Shown here: one piece after another, positions 17,142 through 26,286 of the stretch
How positions within the stretch are numbered: the stretch's first letter is position 1
How the letters are laid out: each line of letters starts with the position of its first letter
Origin: Faecalibacter macacae
Lineage (GTDB): Bacteria > Bacteroidota > Bacteroidia > Flavobacteriales > Weeksellaceae
Assembly (NCBI RefSeq): GCF_003687725.1
Contig: NZ_RDOJ01000020.1
Span: 243 to 51,314, forward strand
Direction: 5' to 3'
Length of the DNA stretch: 51,072 nucleotides
The notes under the pieces: generated by a model
Told to the model about the DNA's origin: nothing
Database searches by the model: none
The model's input: the letters and a program-made list of their open reading frames with translations, nothing else
Program-made: the position numbers and the translations under genes

Positions 17142-18728
17142 ATGATTAAACACTTAGGTTACATTTTAATAACAATTTGTTTTATAAGTTGTCAAAAACA
17201 AACCGATATCGATCAATCTAAAGTTTTTAAATTGAATAGATACGATAACATATCTTCATTAGATCCTATTAATGCAAGAACACAAGCCAATAACTGGGCT
17301 TGTAACTTGATGTATAATAGCTTAGTTAAAATTAACCAAAATTTAGAAATTGAACCAGATATTGCAAAATCTTGGACAATTTCTGATGATGGAAAGACAT
17401 ATACTTTTACTTTAAACAGTGATATTTTCTTTCACAAACATCCAATTTTCGGAAAAGATTCTACGAGAAATGTAGTTGCAGATGACTTTGTGTATTCATT
17501 TAATAGACTTAACGATCCTAAAGCAGGTGGTTCTGGAGGATGGATTATGAATAATATTTTTGATTATAAAGCCATAAATGACACTATACTAGAAATTAAT
17601 CTAAAAGAAGCCTTTCCTCCTTTTTTAGGTTTAATTTCAATGAAATATGCTTCGGTTGTTCCACACGAATTATTTAAAAATGGAAATGAAGATTTTTTAA
17701 AACATCCAATTGGTACAGGTCCGTTTCAATTTAAAATATGGGAGGACAATGTAAAAATGGTTTTACGTAAAAATCCAATGTATTTTGAATTTGATGAAAA
17801 AGGCACTCGTTTACCTTATTTAGAAGCTGTGAATATTACATTTTTACCTGAAAAAAATTCTGAATTTTTAGAATTAATTAAAGGTAATATTGATATGATG
17901 GCCGATTTAGATCCATCTTATAAAGACGAAATCCTAAATCCATTGGGACAACTAAGCGAAAAATATACTGAGAATATCACTTTACTAAAATCTCCATATT
18001 TAAGTACAGTTTACTTATGTTTTTATTTAGATCATCCTAATGCAATTGATCCTAAATTACGTGAAGCGTTAAATTATGGTGTCGATAAAAACAAAATCAT
18101 TAAGTATATGATGAAAGGAATGGCTTTCCCTGCAGATGGAGGATTCATTCCGAAAGGTTTACCAGGATATTCTGCCAATTCTGGATATAAATTTGATCCG
18201 CAAAAAGCACGAGAATTAATCAATAGCTATAAAAAAGAAAAAGGTAACATCAAACCGATTGAATTAACTACGGTACAAGAATATGTAGATATCTGTGAAT
18301 ATATCTCGGCTGAAATGGCTAAACTTGGTTTACCAATTCAAGTAAATGTAGTTCCTGGACCAACGATGCGTGATGGAAAATCAACAGGTAAATTTTCATT
18401 ATTTAGAGCCAATTGGGGAGCAGATTATCCAGATGCTGAAAATTTCTTGTCTTTATATTATTCTAAAAACTTTGCTCCAGAAGGTCCAAACTATTCACAT
18501 TACAAAAATGAAGCTTATGATAAGCTATATGAACAATCATTTTTAATTAACGATTTAGACCAACGTGCGAGGATTTATGCAGAAATGGATCAATTAATGA
18601 TGAAATCGTCTCCAATTTTGCCATTATTTTACGATCAAACAGCGATATTTTTGAATAAAAAAGTGAAAGGTTTTCAAATCAGCCCAATCAAAATTCTTGA
18701 TTTAACAAGGGTTTATAAAGAAAAATAA
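17142..18728 (+). CDS. ABC transporter substrate-binding lipoprotein, oligopeptide (SBP_bac_5) family
   Basis: A 528-residue lipoprotein (lipobox FISC, Cys17) with the family-5 extracellular solute-binding fold: NLMYNSLVKINQNLEIEPDIA and SWTISDDGKTYTFTL near the N-terminus, DDFVYSFNRL, and PIGTGPFQFKIW in the middle are typical of OppA/DppA. Such proteins capture di- or oligopeptides, or sometimes nickel or sugars, for an ABC permease. No permease or ATPase gene is adjacent, so the partner must be elsewhere. It lies divergent from mtaB with back-to-back -7 elements. Confidence 0.92.
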   Translation: MIKHLGYILITICFISCQKQTDIDQSKVFKLNRYDNISSLDPINARTQANNWACNLMYNSLVKINQNLEIEPDIAKSWTISDDGKTYTFTLNSDIFFHKHPIFGKDSTRNVVADDFVYSFNRLNDPKAGGSGGWIMNNIFDYKAINDTILEINLKEAFPPFLGLISMKYASVVPHELFKNGNEDFLKHPIGTGPFQFKIWEDNVKMVLRKNPMYFEFDEKGTRLPYLEAVNITFLPEKNSEFLELIKGNIDMMADLDPSYKDEILNPLGQLSEKYTENITLLKSPYLSTVYLCFYLDHPNAIDPKLREALNYGVDKNKIIKYMMKGMAFPADGGFIPKGLPGYSANSGYKFDPQKARELINSYKKEKGNIKPIELTTVQEYVDICEYISAEMAKLGLPIQVNVVPGPTMRDGKSTGKFSLFRANWGADYPDAENFLSLYYSKNFAPEGPNYSHYKNEAYDKLYEQSFLINDLDQRARIYAEMDQLMMKSSPILPLFYDQTAIFLNKKVKGFQISPIKILDLTRVYKEK

Positions 18729-18911
18729 CGTCAAGAAATAAACCAAAATCTTAGAAATAATTTAATAACATACTTTATTCATTTCATAATATTTCTGAAA
18801 CCATATAAAAGATTAGAAAGTCTTTAAAATTAAAGGTTCAAAAACAACTAACATTAATATTAGTTTTTTAAAAAAATGTGAAATTCATAATTCTGAATGC
18901 CGTTTTTTAAA

Positions 18912-18919
18912 TATATTTG
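18912..18919 (+). promoter_or_regulatory. -7 element for the glutamate-synthase-like gene
   Basis: TATATTTG, an exact TAnnTTTG match, 42 bases before the ATG at 18962. No clear -33 element. Confidence 0.5.
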
Positions 18920-18961
18920 AACTTTAAAATTTGAACTATTATTTATTTTAAGTAAACACTT

Positions 18962-20542
18962 ATGAAAGTAAGACAAGGATTTGTAATCATCTCAATACTA
19001 CTTGTTCTAGCCATTTTAGGAATCTCTTATTTTTGGACTGGTATTCTTTGGACATTAGTTATTATAGCACCAATTATTTTAGTTGGTATCTATGATATGT
19101 CACAAAAAAGACATGCTATTCGTCGTAATTATCCAGTAGTTGGTAATTTCCGTTACATGTTAGAAAGTATTCGTCCAGAAATTATGCAATATTTTGTAGA
19201 AACGGATACTGAAGGTAAACCTATTGATCGTTTAATGCGTTCTATGGTTTATAGACGTGCTAAAAATGTAATTGATACAGTTCCTTTTGGTACGCAATTA
19301 GACGTTTACGAATCTGGATACGAATGGTTAAACCACTCGATGTATGCAGGTAAAATTAAACACGCTGATGATCCTCGTGTAAAAATTGGTGGTGATGATT
19401 GTAAACAGCCTTATTTAGCAAGTTTATTAAACATTTCTGCAATGTCATTCGGATCATTAAGTGAGAATGCCGTTCTAGCAATGAACAAGGGTGCTAAATT
19501 AGGAAACTTTGCTCACAATACAGGTGAGGGAGGAATTTCTCCATACCACTTACAACCAGGTGGTGATTTAATTTGGCAAATTGGTACTGGATACTTCGGA
19601 TGTCGTGCTACTGATGGTGGTTTTGATGCTGATAAGTATGTAGAACGTGCTAATTTACCAAATGTTAAAATGATTGAATTAAAAATTTCTCAGGGTGCGA
19701 AACCAGGTCACGGAGGAATTTTACCAGCAAATAAAAATACACCAGAAATTGCTGCTATTCGTGCGGTAGAACCTTACACAACTGTAGATTCTCCTCCATC
19801 TCACTCTGCTTTCTCTGATGCTGAAGGAATGTTACATTTCATTAAACAATTAAGAGAATTATCTGGTGGAAAACCAGTTGGTTTCAAAATTTGTATTGGT
19901 ATCAAAGAAGAATTCGTCGAAATTTGTGAAGCAATTATAAAAACAGGAATCAAACCAGATTTTATCGCTATTGATGGTGGTGAAGGTGGTACTGGAGCTG
20001 CTCCTGTAGAGTTTTCTAACTCTTTAGGTATGCCGTTATTAGATGGTTTAGCTTTCGCGGTTGATACATTAAGAGGTTACGATTTAAAGAAAGACATTCG
20101 TGTTATTGCTTCTGGTAAAATCATCTCTTCTTTCCACATAGCTCGTGTTATGGCAATTGGTGCAGATTTAGTTTACTCTGCACGTGCAATGATGATGGCT
20201 GTTGGTTGTATCCAAGCTTTACAATGTAATACAAATACATGCCCGGTTGGTGTTGCGACACAAGACCGCGATTTAATGAAAGGTTTAGACGTACAAGATA
20301 AAGCGACTCGTATGTTTAACTTCCACAAGAAAACAATGCACATTTTATCTGAGTTAATATCTGCAACTGGAGTTACATCTCATAGAGATTTCAATAGAAG
20401 CCACGTTAACTTAAGAGTTGATAATACACGTGTAATGGCTTACGATCAATTATATCCAATTGTAGAAATTGGATCTTATATCGGACGTACAAAAGAAGAT
20501 ATTATGCAAGAAATTAAAACAAAATCTGCTTTAGCGAGATAA
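18962..20542 (+). CDS. Membrane-anchored FMN-binding glutamate-synthase-like protein
   Basis: A 526-residue protein: two N-terminal hydrophobic segments (about residues 7-45) followed by the FMN- and Fe-S-binding half of glutamate synthase (GltB domain 2). Visible are NISAMSFGSLSENAV, GEGGISPYH, an AIDGGEGGTGAAP phosphate-binding loop, SGKIISSF and a Cys cluster in LQCNTNTCPVG. It lacks the amidotransferase domain and has no GltD nearby, so it is not a complete glutamate synthase. Such stand-alone proteins are widespread and their reaction is not well defined. Monocistronic with a terminator. Confidence 0.9.
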   Translation: MKVRQGFVIISILLVLAILGISYFWTGILWTLVIIAPIILVGIYDMSQKRHAIRRNYPVVGNFRYMLESIRPEIMQYFVETDTEGKPIDRLMRSMVYRRAKNVIDTVPFGTQLDVYESGYEWLNHSMYAGKIKHADDPRVKIGGDDCKQPYLASLLNISAMSFGSLSENAVLAMNKGAKLGNFAHNTGEGGISPYHLQPGGDLIWQIGTGYFGCRATDGGFDADKYVERANLPNVKMIELKISQGAKPGHGGILPANKNTPEIAAIRAVEPYTTVDSPPSHSAFSDAEGMLHFIKQLRELSGGKPVGFKICIGIKEEFVEICEAIIKTGIKPDFIAIDGGEGGTGAAPVEFSNSLGMPLLDGLAFAVDTLRGYDLKKDIRVIASGKIISSFHIARVMAIGADLVYSARAMMMAVGCIQALQCNTNTCPVGVATQDRDLMKGLDVQDKATRMFNFHKKTMHILSELISATGVTSHRDFNRSHVNLRVDNTRVMAYDQLYPIVEIGSYIGRTKEDIMQEIKTKSALAR

Positions 20543-20565
20543 TTTAATTTCTATAAACAATAAAC

Positions 20566-20597
20566 AAAAAGCGACTTGAAAATTCAAGTCGCTTTTT
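20566..20597 (+). terminator. Terminator
   Basis: Inverted repeat AAAAAGCGACTTGAA / TTCAAGTCGCTTTTT followed by T residues, 23 bases after the glutamate-synthase-like gene. Confidence 0.88.
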
Positions 20598-20621
20598 TGT
20601 TTTAAATTTGAATCTTAATTT

Positions 20622-20987
20622 ATGAGAAACATCTTAGATTATACCTATTACAGAACTGCTAAAAGGCATTTTAAAAATGATGGAGTTGATGCTTTTACCG
20701 CTATACTAGCATTAACATTTATTGTTTCTTTATACACAATTCCATTTCTAGTTTTTATATCTGATTTAATTAAAATTGATTCTAGCGCTATAATTCTCTA
20801 TAGTCTTAGCTTTTTTATCATAGGATACTTTGTAAGGAAAAACTATAAAGGAAAATATTTAAAGTTGAGAGAGAAATGGGTTAATGAATCCAAAATGGAA
20901 AAATTAATTGGTGAAATCTATATTGTTTTATTCTTTTTAACACCTTTAGCTTTCATATTTTTGTGTCAAGAAATTAAAAAATTATAA
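20622..20987 (+). CDS. Small integral membrane protein, unknown
   Basis: A 121-residue protein with three likely transmembrane helices (about 25-48, 53-70 and 93-115) separated by a basic loop KNYKGKYLKLREKW. No family recognised. The first 20 residues are basic and soluble. Its stop codon overlaps the 3' end of the opposing split membrane-protein gene by six bases (20982-20987). The patch around it is AT-rich and low in conserved genes, consistent with fast-evolving accessory DNA. Confidence 0.6.
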   Translation: MRNILDYTYYRTAKRHFKNDGVDAFTAILALTFIVSLYTIPFLVFISDLIKIDSSAIILYSLSFFIIGYFVRKNYKGKYLKLREKWVNESKMEKLIGEIYIVLFFLTPLAFIFLCQEIKKL

Positions 20988-21419
20988 ATTTAGATTTTGC
21001 CACCATTTAGATTTATAATTAATTTTTAATCCATTCAACTTTGCAAAAGAAATCATTTCAGTTTTAAACTTTAGAAAATCTTTATAATCCCAACCAATTT
21101 TAATAAATCCATTTGTCCCATTAACTATGAGATAATTTTATTTTTCGAAAATTGAAATCGATTTAATGTTATCTATTGAATAAAACTTTTTAGTAAAAAA
21201 CGTTTGTTTTAAAATTCCATTTTCTAAAAGAAACACTTTCATTTTATAAGATTCTACAACCAAAACTAAAAAGAACAAAATTGATAAATAAAGATAATTT
21301 CTTATATCTTTTAGAGTTCCATCATCATATAAAAATAATCCCGAATAAAATATAATAAGTAAAATTATGATACTTATTAAAATATAAGGTTTAATCCGTA
21401 TTGATATTATTTCTTTCAT
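20982..21419 (-). pseudogene. Small membrane protein split by an in-frame stop
   Basis: The open part (21138-21419, 93 residues) has two hydrophobic segments (about 11-30 and 42-59) and a strand-rich tail, FLLENGILKQTFFTKKFYSI, like a bacterial PH-type domain. It ends at TAA 21138-21140, but the same frame continues with convincing coding sequence: NYLIVNGTNGFIKIGWDYKD, then FLKFKTEMISFAKLNGLKIN and KWWQNLNL, to a TAA at 20982-20984. One nonsense change would explain this; the ancestral protein would be 145 residues. The shortened form could still be made. It starts 9 bases after the 245-residue secreted-protein gene, so they share a transcript. Confidence 0.7.
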
Positions 21420-21428
21420 CTAGACTTC

Positions 21429-22166
21429 TTATTTAGTTTCAATAATAACAATTCCATTTTTGGCAGATGATCCATATAAAACTATTGATTTTTCGTCTTT
21501 ATAAATTGATATTGATTTCACTTGATCAGCTTGAACTTTATCAACTTCATCAAAAGAAACTTGTTTGTCATTTAAAAGGATTTTAGGCTGATTTAAAGAT
21601 TCATTAGCTATATAAACTCCCTTATCATTCATTAACTTTTCTAAATGATTAAAAAAGTCTGATTTTACTTTTATTGGTTGATTGATAATTAAATTATATG
21701 TATAATTCCCAGATGGAAGAAAATTTAGAAAATATTTAAAATCATCATTTGTCTTTTTTCTGATACGTTTAAATAATTCATCCAATTGATGATTAGATTG
21801 ATATTCCTTTTCTTCTTTAGAATTATCGTTCAAAATAGTAACAACTTTATATGGAGCTTTATCAAGTTTTAAACCTTCTTCATTTAAATCCTCAACATTG
21901 ATTAAATCATTTACATCAAAATTCATCTCGAAATAGTAACTTTTATTTGTATCTAAATTCTTAAATTCTTTCGTGTAAAATATTGAATCATTAACAACTA
22001 CAATCTTTTCATTAGCTGATAAAATCTCAAGTTTTGAAATTGATTTTTTAGATTCTGATTGGTTATATTCAATAAATTTTTCAATTTCTTTTTTATCAAT
22101 TTTCAATTGTGCTTTAGATGGAACTAAGGCTAAAAATAGTAGAATTGGTAGGATTAACTTTTTCAT
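21429..22166 (-). CDS. Secreted protein with a C-terminal TonB-plug-like segment
   Basis: A 245-residue protein with a signal peptide (MKKLILPILLFLALVPSKAQ). The middle is Lys/Asp/Asn-rich and unrecognised. The last 50 residues, with PKILLNDKQVS followed by VKSISIYKDEKSIVLYGSSA and NGIVIIETK, match the plug-domain pattern seen in TonB-dependent receptors and in Bacteroidota BlaR1/M56 sensor proteins, but here it stands at the end of a short soluble protein without a barrel. It is first in a two-gene transcript with the split membrane-protein gene and sits beside a TPR/AraC regulator. Confidence 0.7.
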   Translation of the reverse strand: MKKLILPILLFLALVPSKAQLKIDKKEIEKFIEYNQSESKKSISKLEILSANEKIVVVNDSIFYTKEFKNLDTNKSYYFEMNFDVNDLINVEDLNEEGLKLDKAPYKVVTILNDNSKEEKEYQSNHQLDELFKRIRKKTNDDFKYFLNFLPSGNYTYNLIINQPIKVKSDFFNHLEKLMNDKGVYIANESLNQPKILLNDKQVSFDEVDKVQADQVKSISIYKDEKSIVLYGSSAKNGIVIIETK

Positions 22167-22200
22167 TTAAATTTCAATATTAGATTAACTAATATAACAT

Positions 22201-23748
22201 TTAAAAGTCAAACTTCTTGATATAATTAGACGGACGAAATCCAGTATGTTCTAAAAATGCATCCGAAAACGTCTTTCTCGAATTAAACCCTATTTCTTCT
22301 GCTAAAGCGTCAATTGTATATTTTCTGAGATTAGGTTCAGATTCAAGACGTTTCAAAATATGATTAATTCTTAATTGGTTAATGTATTGATTAAAGTTTT
22401 TTGACCTTGATCTGTTGATATAATTTGAAACTACTGACCTGTTTGCATTTAATTCTATAACCAAATCATTCAAACTAACTTTTGGATTTAGAAAAAGTTC
22501 TTGTTTCTCGAAAAGCAATAAACTTTCTTCAAAATCTTGGTCTAAAATTATATTATCATTGCTCCTTTTTAATTTATTGAAAGCCGCTTCTCTAGAATTA
22601 CTTGAAGATATATTATCAATAGATTCGAGCAAAGAAGATTGCTTTCTTTTTAACTTTTGATTTGTTTTAAAAATTACAACGCAACTAATAACAACTACAC
22701 AAACCAAACTAAAAAAAGCCAACATTTTGTAAGTACGATTCTTCTCTTTTAACTGATTACGTTCAGTTTTTAGAAAAGCATTTTCATATTTGTCAATATT
22801 AGGTTTCAATATAATATTATCAGAAATATAAAACAAACTATCAAAGGATAATAAATTATTTACTGCAACCAATTTATCTTGATTGTTACCATACATTTCA
22901 TTGTATTCTATCACTCGTTCATACGAAAGTCGAATCTCTTCATCAAGGATATTATATTGTTTTGAAAATTCAATTACATTATCAAAATATTCTTTTGCTT
23001 CTTTATTTTTCTTCTCTTGATACAAAATCTCTCCCAAAAATTGTTCAGAAATTGTATACCATTTGATGTCATTTAGTTTCCAAAATGTTTGTTGTGCTTT
23101 TTTGATTGTATAGAATGCGGAACGATAATCTTTTTTATAAAAATCTATAATTCCTTTGTTTTTCAGTGCGTACTGATAATTAACCGTATCTTTTGTTTCC
23201 GCCAACTCAATTTTATTATAATATTCGCTTTTAGTAATATTATTTGTTTTCCCGTATAAATAGGTTAACTGACCAAGAATTGTAAGATATAAACTAAATG
23301 CTTTTGGTTGACTTTTGGATTTTTCGAAATAAGTCAACGATTCTTCATATAATTTAATTGAAGCATTTATTTCGGTCAGATTTTCTTTTGCTTTTGCAAT
23401 TCCTACCAAGGCTGAATAATAAGTAAAATCATTCTTTATTTCTTTCGAAATGTTACTGGAGATTGTGAAATTCTTTAAAGCATTACTATAATTTCGTTGA
23501 GTCAAAAAATAGTTTCCTTTATCGATATAAGCTTCACTTAGTACAGTTTTATTATTTAATCGATAGGCAGTAGTAATAGTGGAATCAAGAATACGCAAAT
23601 TTTCTTCAACCAAATCGTTATTTTTTTGACGTAAGAATTCAGCTTTCTCATTTTGTGATTTTCCAAACAAGTTCATTGAACTGAATATGAATAACAAAAC
23701 AAGAAAAAAATTAAGACTTCTATTTACCGAAATATAAAAATTCAACAT
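22201..23748 (-). CDS. Membrane-spanning TPR / AraC-type transcriptional regulator
   Basis: A 515-residue one-component regulator. An N-terminal signal or anchor (about 10-28) leads to a long alpha-helical region of TPR-like repeats (about 40-330: NALKNFTISSNISKEI, NITKSEYYNKIELAE, KEAKEYFDNVIEFSK). One transmembrane helix follows (MLAFFSLVCVVVISCVVIF), then a C-terminal AraC double HTH (QYINQLRINHILKRLES and YTIDALAEEIGFNSRKTFSD, ending FRPSNYIKKF). The TPR part would lie in the periplasm and the DNA-binding part in the cytosol. It is divergent from the OMP_b-brl_3 receptor gene and precedes the secreted plug-like protein gene, its likely targets. Confidence 0.85.
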   Translation of the reverse strand: MLNFYISVNRSLNFFLVLLFIFSSMNLFGKSQNEKAEFLRQKNNDLVEENLRILDSTITTAYRLNNKTVLSEAYIDKGNYFLTQRNYSNALKNFTISSNISKEIKNDFTYYSALVGIAKAKENLTEINASIKLYEESLTYFEKSKSQPKAFSLYLTILGQLTYLYGKTNNITKSEYYNKIELAETKDTVNYQYALKNKGIIDFYKKDYRSAFYTIKKAQQTFWKLNDIKWYTISEQFLGEILYQEKKNKEAKEYFDNVIEFSKQYNILDEEIRLSYERVIEYNEMYGNNQDKLVAVNNLLSFDSLFYISDNIILKPNIDKYENAFLKTERNQLKEKNRTYKMLAFFSLVCVVVISCVVIFKTNQKLKRKQSSLLESIDNISSSNSREAAFNKLKRSNDNIILDQDFEESLLLFEKQELFLNPKVSLNDLVIELNANRSVVSNYINRSRSKNFNQYINQLRINHILKRLESEPNLRKYTIDALAEEIGFNSRKTFSDAFLEHTGFRPSNYIKKFDF

Positions 23749-23898
23749 ATTAATATTCAGCTATTTAAATAACATTGTGAACAATTATCATTTGACACCA
23801 AGTATATAATATTCTATTAAAAATATAAATTAAAATTGTTTTAACAAAACGAATACAACTACTAACATTAAGTAAAACAACGATTAAGACAATTTACT

Positions 23899-26211
23899 AT
23901 GAAATTTCTAACTTTATTTATTTTTCTATTACAAATTACATCTTTTGCTCAAGAAAAATATTCTATAATAGGAAATATAAAATCCGAAAATAACAATCAA
24001 ACTATCGAAGCCGAAATTATTTTATATAATGAAGAACAAGATATTATAAAACAAATTCAAATTAATAATTCTAATTTTTCCTTTGAAAATTTAGAACCTT
24101 CAATCTACTCCATTTCAATAATTCTTAACAATCAAATATTAGAAGAAAAACCATTTTATTTAGATCAAAATAAATCAGTCAATTTCTATTTAAATGACAC
24201 AATTAACATCAATGAAGTCGTGCTAAATGGAAAGAAAAATACTGTAAAAATAGAAAGAGGAAATCTTTTGATTGATGTAGCTAATTCTTCTTTAAACAAT
24301 TCTTCCACAACAACTCAATTACTATCAAAATTACCAGGATTACAATTAGGTACTGATCAAGAATCATTGACAATTATAGGAAAAGGCACTCCATTATTGT
24401 ACTTGGACGATCAACAAGTTGATATAAATTCCTTAATAAATTTAACTGTTGAGGATATAAAATCAATCGAAATTATTAAAAATCCTTCTGCTAAATATGA
24501 GGCTAATGGAAAATCAGTTCTCAAGATTAATCTTAAGAAAAGTAAAAAAGATGGTTTAAAATTTACCTTACAAGAAACTTTTTCATTCAAGAAAAAGTTT
24601 AATCATTACTTAAATTCTACTTTTCAATTTCGTAAAAAGAAAAGTGAATACAAAATTAGCGCTTCTTACAATCAACTGAATCCATGGGAAGGAAATGGTT
24701 TCGATTATGAGCTGAAAAATGAAAATATCAAGTCTAATTATTTTATAAAATCGCAAACTAAACGACCTTATTTTATTATAAACACAAGTTATTTTCAAGA
24801 ATTAAATGATAATGGAGATTATCTAAATTTTTCAGTTAATTCTAACTTCAGAAAAGATAATGGCATAATTGATAATCATACACAGTATGATGCGAACAAT
24901 GTAAAAGAAAGCATTTTAACGATAAATCAAAATGAAAATCATCGAAATTTTGTAAACACATTACTTAATTACAATAAAAATATTAAGGAGATTGATGCAA
25001 ATCTTCTCTTTGGTTTACAATACACTGTTTATAATGTAGGAACTTCTTACAAATTTTACAATAATATTAATGAAAATGGGACAGAATACAATCAATCTCG
25101 TTTTCAAAAATACCGAATAAATGTTCTTGCTGGAAAGATCGATTTTGAGAAAAAATTTGAATCTGATCAAAAAATTGAATTTGGAGGTCGATTTACTCAA
25201 GCAAAAGCAAGAACAAATAATGAAACCATTTTTCCTGATCTATCAACCGAAACATTTTTATATCGTTTCAATGAACTAAATTTTGCAGGATATCTTCAAT
25301 ACTTAAATAGTTTTAATCATTGGGATTATAAAGTTGGAATGCGAGTTGAAACGACTAATTCTAATGGATTTGACAAAATCAAACAATTAACTGATATCGA
25401 TAAAAAATATGTCGATTGGTTTCCTAACTTGGAATTTAATTATGAGTTTGAAAATAAAAATGCTTTAACGGTTTATTTTAAACGAACGATAGATCGACCG
25501 AATTATAGTACTATTTCTTCTGGAAATTTATACGGAAGTCCTTACATCGAATACAGTGGAAATTTTAATATTATACCCACGTATACCAATACATTTTCAA
25601 CAAATTATTCCTTAAAAAAATGGAATTTTAGTTTCACTTATTACCAAAGTAAAAATCCGATGAATTATACTTTGGTATACAATCAAGACCGTAATATATC
25701 AACATTTACAACAGTTAATTTTGATCAAGAAAATAGCTTTTCAATAGGAATTGATGTTCCTTTTGAGTACAAATTTTGGTCTACACAACTAAGTTTATCA
25801 ATGATTTACAATAAAATTTTAGATAAAAAAGCTGAATTAATAAATTCAAGTCCGTATTTGTACTTCTATTCAAATCATAATTTTAAATTAGGAAATAATT
25901 TCACCTTAACGATTGATGGTTATTGGTTAACAAAACGAATAGAAGGTATTTATAAGCGTAATTCACAACTCATCACCAACCTTGGATTGAGTAAAACATA
26001 TAAGAATTTTGATTTTACTTTACGCTTTAATGATGTATTCAAACAAATGAAATTCTCCGAAACATTAAACTATGATAAGATAAGGTCAAAAAATCTATTT
26101 TTAGTAGATTATCAAGAATTTTCTGCAGGAATTAAATATAATTTTGGACGTTTAGACAAACCAATTACCAAAGAAATTAAAGTGAATGATAATGAAAAAA
26201 GAATCAAATAA
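23899..26211 (+). CDS. OMP_b-brl_3 family TonB-dependent receptor-like protein
   Basis: A 770-residue outer-membrane protein. A signal peptide (residues 1-17) is followed by a carboxypeptidase-regulatory-like beta domain (about 20-95), a plug (about 100-210) containing TPLLYLDDQQVDINSL and KSIEIIKNPSAKYEANGKSV, and a large barrel to the end with a late NFGRLD strand. This is the OMP_b-brl_3 subgroup, close to TonB-dependent receptors but usually without a SusD partner; none is present here. Substrate unknown. Position opposite the TPR/AraC regulator suggests regulated import or export of a small ligand. Confidence 0.88.
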   Translation: MKFLTLFIFLLQITSFAQEKYSIIGNIKSENNNQTIEAEIILYNEEQDIIKQIQINNSNFSFENLEPSIYSISIILNNQILEEKPFYLDQNKSVNFYLNDTININEVVLNGKKNTVKIERGNLLIDVANSSLNNSSTTTQLLSKLPGLQLGTDQESLTIIGKGTPLLYLDDQQVDINSLINLTVEDIKSIEIIKNPSAKYEANGKSVLKINLKKSKKDGLKFTLQETFSFKKKFNHYLNSTFQFRKKKSEYKISASYNQLNPWEGNGFDYELKNENIKSNYFIKSQTKRPYFIINTSYFQELNDNGDYLNFSVNSNFRKDNGIIDNHTQYDANNVKESILTINQNENHRNFVNTLLNYNKNIKEIDANLLFGLQYTVYNVGTSYKFYNNINENGTEYNQSRFQKYRINVLAGKIDFEKKFESDQKIEFGGRFTQAKARTNNETIFPDLSTETFLYRFNELNFAGYLQYLNSFNHWDYKVGMRVETTNSNGFDKIKQLTDIDKKYVDWFPNLEFNYEFENKNALTVYFKRTIDRPNYSTISSGNLYGSPYIEYSGNFNIIPTYTNTFSTNYSLKKWNFSFTYYQSKNPMNYTLVYNQDRNISTFTTVNFDQENSFSIGIDVPFEYKFWSTQLSLSMIYNKILDKKAELINSSPYLYFYSNHNFKLGNNFTLTIDGYWLTKRIEGIYKRNSQLITNLGLSKTYKNFDFTLRFNDVFKQMKFSETLNYDKIRSKNLFLVDYQEFSAGIKYNFGRLDKPITKEIKVNDNEKRIK

Positions 26212-26229
26212 TCATTAATTAAATACAAA

Positions 26230-26255
26230 AAAAGCCGTTCTTACGAACGGCTTTT
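26230..26255. terminator. Bidirectional terminator
   Basis: Stem AAAAGCCGTTC / GAACGGCTTTT with loop TTAC between the convergent receptor gene and sucB. Confidence 0.9.
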
Positions 26256-26286
26256 AATTTATGGATGTTATAATTTTTACTTCAAA

